Assembly (NCBI GenBank): GCA_035534495.1
Contig: DATLRW010000126.1
Coordinates: 1-29,083 of the forward strand
Reading direction: 5' to 3'
DNA: 29,083 nt
Source: JAKASX01 sp035534495
Lineage (GTDB): Bacteria > Acidobacteriota > Terriglobia > Acidiferrales > UBA7541
A program made the position numbers and the translations under genes. Position 1 is the stretch's first letter. Each line of letters opens with the position of its first letter. The notes under the pieces were generated by a model. That model was not told the DNA's origin and searched no databases. It saw nothing but the letters and a program-made list of their open reading frames with translations. Shown piece after piece: positions 23,528-29,083 of this stretch.

Positions 23528-25213
23528 CTAGTAGTTCACCTGCATGTTGATGAATAAAGCGTTGATGTTCGGTGGCACGGCGTTGGCAACGTTGTTGTAG
23601 GTGCCCTGGCTGTGTGTGAACAGCACGTTCTGGCTGTCAACGGCGAACATCAGGTGGGAATCGAACTTGTAGCCGATTCCACCGACGATGCGGTCGAAGT
23701 CCAGCGGGTCGTTGCTCACGTTGGTGTTTGGCTGGAAGTATTGGTATAGCCCAAAGAGCGCAAACGGCGAATGCGGAATGTCGACATGCCCGTAGAAATC
23801 GAAGCCGCGCTGCTGCGCGCTGGACGTGAGAATCCCCGACGCCTCCGACGCCAGAAACCCGTAGGTGGGGTCCGAGGGAATCGGTGCGCTGCCGGAGAAG
23901 AAGTTCCCGGCGCTGAAAGCGTTTTTGCCGTAGTCGTACTCGCCGAGAATCGCGAAATGCGGCGCCCAGTAGTGGGCAAAGAAGGCCGTGCGGTAGAGGT
24001 TCTGGGACGTGTTCTGCTGGTCGGGAGCCTTGTTCGCGTAGCCGTAATCGACGAAGGCGGTGAGACCAAATCCCCCAAACCGGCCCGTGCCTCCCATCGG
24101 ATAGACGCTCAGGCGGGCCATCACCTGTTTTTCGGCCGCCACCTCCTGATTGTGGAAGCTGCCGCTATCGAAAACCCCGGCTTCGTAATCGATGATCCGC
24201 TTGCCGTTAACCATGATAGGGCCGCCGATCTTTGCGCCCATGTGGGTCGAGCTCAGGCTCAGGTAGTTCCAGGGGACGAGGCTGGTGAAGCGGTATCCGT
24301 AGAAAGCCTCCTGCCAGTCGATCAACGGATTGGTCGTCTGACCCAGGGTGATCATGTCCTTGCTAAACGCAGAAGATGAAGCGAACGGATGGTTGAACTG
24401 AACATAGGCGTACTTCATTCGGAGCGTCAAGCTCCCGTTCGACGTCGAGCCAATTTGGGCGTTACTCCCGAAGGGCACAGCCGAAATTGTGCCCAGGTCG
24501 CGATAGATGTTCGGGGTCAGGCGGAGGGTGTATTTGCCGCTCGTGGGCGTGTAGAAGAAGTTGATGTAGGCGCGGTTGATATCGAAGGAATTGAAGTTGT
24601 TGTTTCCCGGGCCGGGCTGGTTGATCTGCGTTTCGAACTGCGGCCCATAGCTCGAATTGGGATACCACGCCCAGTCGCCGTAAACCGTGAATCCCAGCTG
24701 AATCCTTCCGCCGGCCAGCTCGATGTCGGACGGCAGTTTGGCGCCCTGGTCGAGCGATGCGGACTTGGCCGCCGGTTCGCGAACGGCTGCGGTCGCGACC
24801 GGCGCGGCAGGCGGGGTCGTGTTGCTTGCCGACTCGGTGGAAACGGAAGCCGAAGGCTCGGCAGCGGCCAGGGACGCCCCTTTGGCCGGGACAGCGCTAG
24901 AGGCCGTTGCGGCGGCCGCCGCCGGGCGGACGGCATCGATCCGGAGCCGCAACGCCTCGATCTGCTTGCGCTCGGCCGCGAGTTCCTGCGCCTGCTCCTG
25001 GATCATCTGCTGCATTCGCGTGAGTTCCGACACCATGGCCGCGCGATCCGACATGGCCGGAGCGGCGCTCCTGGCCTTGTTTTCCGGTGCAGTGGCTGTC
25101 GGGGCTTTGGTTTTGGCGGCTGCCGGCGGGTCGTTGCCTTCGCCGGAACCGGCCCAGGCCGGCGCGGCCGAGGCCAAGGCCAAGACCAGCAGAAAAATGG
25201 GAATCCTTCGCAT
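23528..25213 (-). CDS. outer-membrane porin, probably phosphate-selective (OprO/OprP-like)
   Basis: The start is ATG 25213, which has AGGAGG ten bases upstream and yields a clear signal peptide (MRRIPIFLLVLALASAAPAWA, cleavage near residue 22, quoted as residues 1-21 in part). The 561-residue product has an Ala/Pro-rich stretch and then a coiled coil at about 55-95 (TRMQQMIQEQAQELAAERKQ). A low-complexity linker follows, and then a beta-barrel from about 185 with aromatic girdles and alternating strands (LGFTVYGDWAWYP, NRAYINFFYTPTSG, FDSHLMFAVDSQNV). It ends in ALFINMQVNY, close to the C-terminal aromatic signature of barrel proteins. The coiled coil followed by a barrel resembles porins anchored to the cell wall. 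Phosphate selectivity is inferred from the Pho box upstream and from the neighbours. Confidence 0.78.
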   Translation of the reverse strand: MRRIPIFLLVLALASAAPAWAGSGEGNDPPAAAKTKAPTATAPENKARSAAPAMSDRAAMVSELTRMQQMIQEQAQELAAERKQIEALRLRIDAVRPAAAAATASSAVPAKGASLAAAEPSASVSTESASNTTPPAAPVATAAVREPAAKSASLDQGAKLPSDIELAGGRIQLGFTVYGDWAWYPNSSYGPQFETQINQPGPGNNNFNSFDINRAYINFFYTPTSGKYTLRLTPNIYRDLGTISAVPFGSNAQIGSTSNGSLTLRMKYAYVQFNHPFASSSAFSKDMITLGQTTNPLIDWQEAFYGYRFTSLVPWNYLSLSSTHMGAKIGGPIMVNGKRIIDYEAGVFDSGSFHNQEVAAEKQVMARLSVYPMGGTGRFGGFGLTAFVDYGYANKAPDQQNTSQNLYRTAFFAHYWAPHFAILGEYDYGKNAFSAGNFFSGSAPIPSDPTYGFLASEASGILTSSAQQRGFDFYGHVDIPHSPFALFGLYQYFQPNTNVSNDPLDFDRIVGGIGYKFDSHLMFAVDSQNVLFTHSQGTYNNVANAVPPNINALFINMQVNY

Positions 25214-25383
25214 TCTGTACGTTCCTCCTAGGGGATTTCCGACAAGATGCCGCAGAAGAAGATTCAAATCACGAACTCCGCTCCGGACCGAGGAACCATC
25301 CATGCCGTCGAAGCCTCTGAGCGAAAGATGCCATCGCTTTCCAGAAGAGCCCGTCTCAAATTCTGCTCCCATGACAAGAGCGT

Positions 25384-25439
25384 AGTGTGCCTCGGAAGGG
25401 TGAATGGCCCGTCAGAGGAAAATGAATATTGTGTTACAG
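25384..25439 (-). promoter_or_regulatory. four-unit Pho box of the porin gene, overlapping the phoU2 stop codon
   Basis: On the minus strand four heptamers lie in one 11-bp register: CTGTAAC (25433-25439), TATTCAT (25422-25428), CTCTGAC (25411-25417) and CATTCAC (25400-25406). All have T at position 4 and A at position 6. Ten bases later is CACACT (25384-25389), a weak -10. The first unit includes the TAA stop of the upstream phoU-like gene (25434-25436). Confidence 0.65.
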
Positions 25440-26147
25440 CTCCTCGCCCGAGGGGGAAGGCACGGGCGCCTCGGGGTTCTTGATGCGGCCGTGCCGGATA
25501 TCGAGGCCGCGCAACCAAAAGACGACATCCTCGGCGATGTTGGTGGTGTGATCGGCGATGCGCTCGAGATCCCGCGTGGCCAGGAGGAACTGGACGTACG
25601 GGCCGACCAGGGAAGCATCGGTGCGTATGGCGCCCATCAGGCGCTCGAACGCCTGATCGCGGAACGTGTCGACGACCTCTTCGTTTTCGAGCACCTTGTG
25701 CGCCAGGGTGAGGTTGCGGTAGATCAAGGCGCCCAGGCTGCGGCCGACCATCGAGCGGACCGAGACGCTCATCGGCTCGAGCTCCGCCGGGGGCTCGACC
25801 GGGGACATCTGCGAGAGCGCGATCACGCGCTGGCCGAGATTTACGGCCAAATCCGCGATTCGCTCCAGATCGTTGTTGACCTTGAGCGTGGCCACGATGT
25901 GGCGGACCTCTTCCTGGCCCAGTTGGCCGCCGCGCAGCATGCGGACCGCGTGGTCGTCGATGACGATTTCCATTTCGTTGATGCGCGGCTCGAGCAGGAA
26001 GACCGAACTGGCCTTTTTTTCGTCCCTGGCGAGCAGCGCGTCCAGGGCCATGTTGATCGAGCGTTCGACGGCGCGGGCCATCGAAACCAGGTAGTTTTCC
26101 AGGGCTGTTTGATAGACCGTTTGGGAACCGGCCGGTGTCGGCGCCAT
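25434..26147 (-). CDS. second PhoU-like phosphate regulator
   Basis: A 237-residue helical protein with the two PhoU repeats and their metal motifs: NNDLERIADLAVNLGQR at about 90-106 (the second half departs from the usual NIAE) and TRDLERIADHTTNIAEDVVFW at about 191-211. It is a paralogue of the phoU gene downstream of pstB but clearly different in sequence. ATG 26147 follows GGAGGAGAGACT. It has its own Pho box, so it is likely induced with the transporter, and it sits between phoR and the porin. It may modulate PhoR or Pst differently from PhoU; whether both act in one pathway cannot be told from sequence. Confidence 0.9.
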   Translation of the reverse strand: MAPTPAGSQTVYQTALENYLVSMARAVERSINMALDALLARDEKKASSVFLLEPRINEMEIVIDDHAVRMLRGGQLGQEEVRHIVATLKVNNDLERIADLAVNLGQRVIALSQMSPVEPPAELEPMSVSVRSMVGRSLGALIYRNLTLAHKVLENEEVVDTFRDQAFERLMGAIRTDASLVGPYVQFLLATRDLERIADHTTNIAEDVVFWLRGLDIRHGRIKNPEAPVPSPSGEEL

Positions 26148-26233
26148 AGTCTCTCCTCCCGCCGCCCGATAGACACCCGATAGATGCTTGCTGCGATTTC
26201 AGGAAGCGGCGGCAAAATCCAGTCGACGGAAAG

Positions 26234-26278
26234 AGTTTGCCAGGCCGGCGTTGCGCGCGCGTGACACAGGTGTGAATT
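26234..26278 (-). promoter_or_regulatory. Pho box of the second phoU-like gene
   Basis: On the minus strand AATTCAC (26272-26278), GTGTCAC (26261-26267) and the poorer GCGCAAC (26250-26256) repeat every 11 bp. CAAACT (26234-26239), a weak -10, follows ten bases after the third unit. It lies between the phoR stop and the phoU-like start. The third unit is the weakest part of the call. Confidence 0.5.
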
Positions 26279-26329
26279 CTCGAAAAATGGCGGGTGGTTG
26301 CCTCGCAGGCCAGCGTCCCGGGAAGGGAA

Positions 26330-27794
26330 TCAGGCAGCCAGGGGGATGGAGAAGCAAAACTTCGAGCCCCGGCCGACGGCGCTTTCGACCCTGATGCGGC
26401 CGCCGTGGGCTTCGACAATGTGCCGGACGATCGAGAGCCCAAGGCCCGTCGAGCCCAGCTCGCGCGAGCGCGCCGGGTCGATGCGGTAGAAGCGCTCGAA
26501 GATCCGCTCCTGCTCCGTTTCGGGGATGCCGATGCCGGTATCGGCGACCGTGACGACCGCCGAACCCTCCGCCAGAGCCGCGCCGACTTCGATCCGGCCG
26601 CCGGCGGGCGTGTATTGGACCGCGTTATCGAGCAGGTTTTGCAGGACCTCCCGCAGCAGATTGGCGTCGGCTTGCACGCAGGGAAGATCGGTCGGGCAAT
26701 CGACGGCCAGCGAGAGGCGGCCGGCCTCGGCCCGCGGCCGCGTCGCTTCCACGGCCGCTTCGATCAGGTTGGCCAGGGAAACAGGCTGAAGCTCCAGATC
26801 CAGCTTTCCCGCTTCGATGCGGGAAAGTTTGAGGAGATCGTTGGTGATCCGGCTCAGGCGCAAGGCGTGAGTGCGGATGATCTCGACGAAGTGGCGGCTG
26901 TTGGCCGGGTCGTCCAGGGCGCCGCTCAGGAGGGTTTCGGCAAAGCCCTGGATCGAGGTGAGCGGGGTCTTCAGCTCATGGGAGACGTTGGCGACGAAAT
27001 CCTTGCGCACCTGCTCGAGACGGCGCAGCTCGGTGATTTCGTGCAACACGACCACCGCGCCCATCCGTCCGGCCAAGGGGGCCGCGCCGGATTCCTGGCT
27101 CGCGGTGGAAACCGGAGAAACCGTCAAGGCAAAAACGCGCCGGCGGTATCCGCCGACCTGGATTTCTCCTCGCAAGCCCTCTTCCCCCGCGAGGGCCCGC
27201 CGCACCAGCTCCAGAATCTGAGGCTCCCGGATCACCTCCAGAATCGGACGGCCTTCGGCCTGGTCGGCCCGCATCCCCACGACTTCGGCAAAAGCGGCGT
27301 TGCAGTACGCCAGATGTTCGCCGGCGTCAATCACCGCCACCCCTTCGACCATGTCGCGGAGAATGGCCGCCAGACGATTCTTCTGCTCGATGAGCGAATT
27401 CATCCTTGTCTGCAGACCGGCGGCGGCCAGGTTGAGCGCATGGGCCAGATCCCCGAGTTCACCGCGGACAGGGTCGGAGGAAAGCGGACGAAAGTCGCCC
27501 TCCCCCATGCGCCGGGCGAACTCCTTCAGCCGCTTCGCACGAAGGGGAAAACGGCGGAAATAACCGAACGCGAAGGCGGCGCCGACAATGATGGCGAGAA
27601 ACAACGCGGCCAGCAGCCAGCCTTCTGTCGCCGCCAGCGTGGAACCGAGCGATGCCGCCCCGGGAGTGAAACCCAGGACCGCCGGCGCGAGGGCGGCCCA
27701 GCGAAAACGGGAGCGGGAGAAGAAGAGGGAGAAACGTCCGCCGGGAAGAGCGGGCCCGGCGAGTCGGTCGGTCAGTCCCGGTTTGCCGAAGAGA

Positions 27795-27805
<11 letters not shown>
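26330..27805 (-). CDS. phoR: phosphate-sensing histidine kinase PhoR
   Basis: This 491-residue membrane histidine kinase should phosphorylate PhoB when phosphate is scarce. An N-terminal hydrophobic region (weak at 35-50, strong at 62-83) gives no large periplasmic sensor, as in other PhoR proteins that read the Pst/PhoU state. A HAMP-like linker (about 84-140) and a PAS domain (about 143-258, ILRDMVEGVAVID onwards) follow. The HisKA dimerisation domain has the H-box FVANVSHELKTPL with His276. The ATPase domain has its N-box near LLREVLQNLLDNAVQYT, then VADTGIGIPE, FERFYRID and GSTGLGLSIV. The start is GTG 27805, overlapping the phoB end by 11 bases (GTGCGCAATAG), so the two are translationally coupled. 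Confidence 0.92.
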
Positions 27806-28490
<685 letters not shown>

Positions 28491-28555
28491 GGATGGTTCC
28501 GTCCAGACTCGCCCATGTGGCGGCGTTTTCTCCGGCAGCCGGACATTTCGTCCCG

Positions 28556-28564
28556 ATCATACCA
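28556..28564 (-). promoter_or_regulatory. extended -10 promoter of phoBR
   Basis: On the minus strand TGG TATGAT occupies 28564-28556: a TGn extended motif and a -10 with five of six consensus bases, about 65 bases before the phoB TTG. An extended -10 can work without a good -35, and none is seen. No 11-bp Pho repeats are in register, so phoBR may be constitutive. Confidence 0.45.
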
Positions 28565-28687
28565 AATATTCCGTTCGCCCCGCACAGGGGCGCGGCCGGG
28601 GCAAGCGCCGATGGACAACCGAATTCCATGCCGCGGGGCCTTCCGGCCGCCGGCATCTCGCCCTTGTAGGATGAGCCGGCCCGCGGT

Positions 28688-28724
28688 ATATTATCGGCTC
28701 GTCGGGGATTCGAGACGATAATAT
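28688..28724. repeat. large imperfect inverted repeat upstream of phoB
   Basis: ATATTATCG (28688-28696) and CGATAATAT (28716-28724) are exact complements. Inside them CTCG (28698-28701) pairs with CGAG (28711-28714) after one mismatch, leaving a nine-base loop. The 14-position arms have 13 pairs. It lies about 130 bp upstream of the phoB -10 and 245 bp before the divergent gene. It may be an operator or an RNA hairpin. Confidence 0.6.
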
Positions 28725-28968
28725 CGATGTGAAACCGTTACATATATATTTATTTATCTGGTTTCCGTATCCTACAGAACAGCGGCACAGAGGCGACGAA
28801 ATCGTGGAAGCGGCAGCGCACCGACCTGGCGGCCAGGCCCGCCGGGCAAGAGCACAATTTGATTTTCGCCATATGAGCTGGCGGCAACTGTTTTCCCCGT
28901 TCCGCCGGGCGCCTCGAAGGCGCGGAAAAGACCGCGGGGCGGGCGAAGCCCATCCCGGGCCGAGCCTC

Positions 28969-29083
28969 ATGAAAAAAGCAACCCTAGCGCGTTTTTTCCC
29001 CATAACACCCGCGCTGATCCTGGCCGTCGCGCTCGCCGCCTACGCACAGATGAACACGGGAGAAATTGAAGGAAGAGTCACAG
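28969..29083 (+). CDS. exported protein, probable CarboxypepD_reg/TonB-receptor-like N-terminus (partial)
   Basis: ATG 28969 opens a frame that runs off the window after 38 codons. It encodes a signal peptide (KKATLARFF, hydrophobic ALILAVALAA, cleavage at AYAQ near residue 27). The mature start MNTGEIEGRVT resembles the first strand of the carboxypeptidase regulatory-like (Cna-B-type) domain. That domain opens many large TonB-dependent, Oar-like outer-membrane proteins in acidobacteria, which usually read GTIxGxVxD at this point. The assignment rests on a few residues, so the family is likely but not proved. No clear ribosome site or Pho repeat is seen upstream. It is divergent from phoB, which could hint at a link to phosphate or nutrient uptake, but this is only position. 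Confidence 0.55.
   Translation, partial: MKKATLARFFPITPALILAVALAAYAQMNTGEIEGRVT

Larger units (their letters stand above)
28491..28968. other. 478-bp intergenic region between divergent phoB and the exported-protein gene
   Basis: No convincing gene lies here; a 148-codon frame on the minus strand is Arg/Pro-rich and overlaps the divergent start. The region holds the phoB extended -10 (28556-28564), a large imperfect inverted repeat (28688-28724) and an A+T-rich tract at about 28738-28762 that stands out in this G+C-rich sequence. Nothing else was recognised. Confidence 0.6.

Noticed and set aside
28728..28745. CRP-like site (TGTGA ... TTACA) in the phoB upstream region
   Set aside because: The half-sites are five bases apart instead of six and one half is imperfect; the 11-bp Pho spacing does not fit either.
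28557..29003. 148-codon minus-strand frame upstream of phoB
   Set aside because: Arg/Pro-rich with irregular composition, no ribosome site seen, and it overlaps both the phoB promoter and the start of the divergent exported protein.

Overview
This G+C-rich window reads like a chromosomal segment of an acidobacterium, probably class Terriglobia. That is an inference from gene content, not from a marker gene. The clues are bshA for bacillithiol, a very large secreted PIG-L deacetylase-like protein, a thioredoxin-fold DUF255 (YyaL) protein, a B. subtilis-like NadA, frequent GTG/TTG starts, and the 5' end of an exported protein resembling acidobacterial TonB-receptor/CarboxypepD_reg proteins. I saw no tRNA, rRNA, CRISPR array, insertion sequence or phage gene.

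Left part (1-9.8 kb, all + strand): a possible gene tail, a secreted SnoaL-like (DUF4440) protein, a two-TM potassium-channel-type protein with an RCK domain and a degenerate selectivity filter, bshA, an APC-family amino acid permease, a 941-residue exported PIG-L protein, a GlmS-like SIS-domain sugar-phosphate enzyme and an exported BON-domain protein. A strong inverted repeat separates this block from convergent genes.

Middle part (9.8-18.3 kb, mostly - strand): an NmrA-type NAD(P)-binding protein, thiC (no TPP riboswitch visible), a pair of small membrane proteins of unknown function with foreign-looking arginine codon use, and an apparent operon nadA - DUF2203 - DUF255/YyaL. Divergent from nadA is a family 5 (UDGb) uracil-DNA glycosylase on the + strand.

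Right part (18.3-28.5 kb, all - strand): a complete phosphate-starvation locus, in transcription order phoB - phoR - phoU-like 2 - porin - pstB - phoU - pstS - pstC - pstA. PhoR/PhoB would sense low phosphate. The porin would pass phosphate through the outer membrane, PstS would bind it, PstC/PstA/PstB would import it, and the two PhoU proteins would couple transport to signalling. Four upstream regions (phoU2, porin, pstB, pstS) each carry heptamers of the form nnnTnAC repeated every 11 bp, followed 10 bp later by a weak -10-like hexamer. This is the layout of PhoB boxes, so the locus appears to be a self-contained Pho regulon of several transcription units. A 478-bp non-coding stretch with a large inverted repeat separates phoB from the divergent exported protein that runs off the right end.

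The observations most worth follow-up are the 11-bp-phased Pho-box set (one of which contains the stop codon of phoU2), the orphan two-gene membrane module at 12.5-13.4 kb, the channel with a GAE filter, and three GTG-start genes whose -10-like hexamers lie 6-7 bp from the start codon, suggesting leaderless mRNAs.
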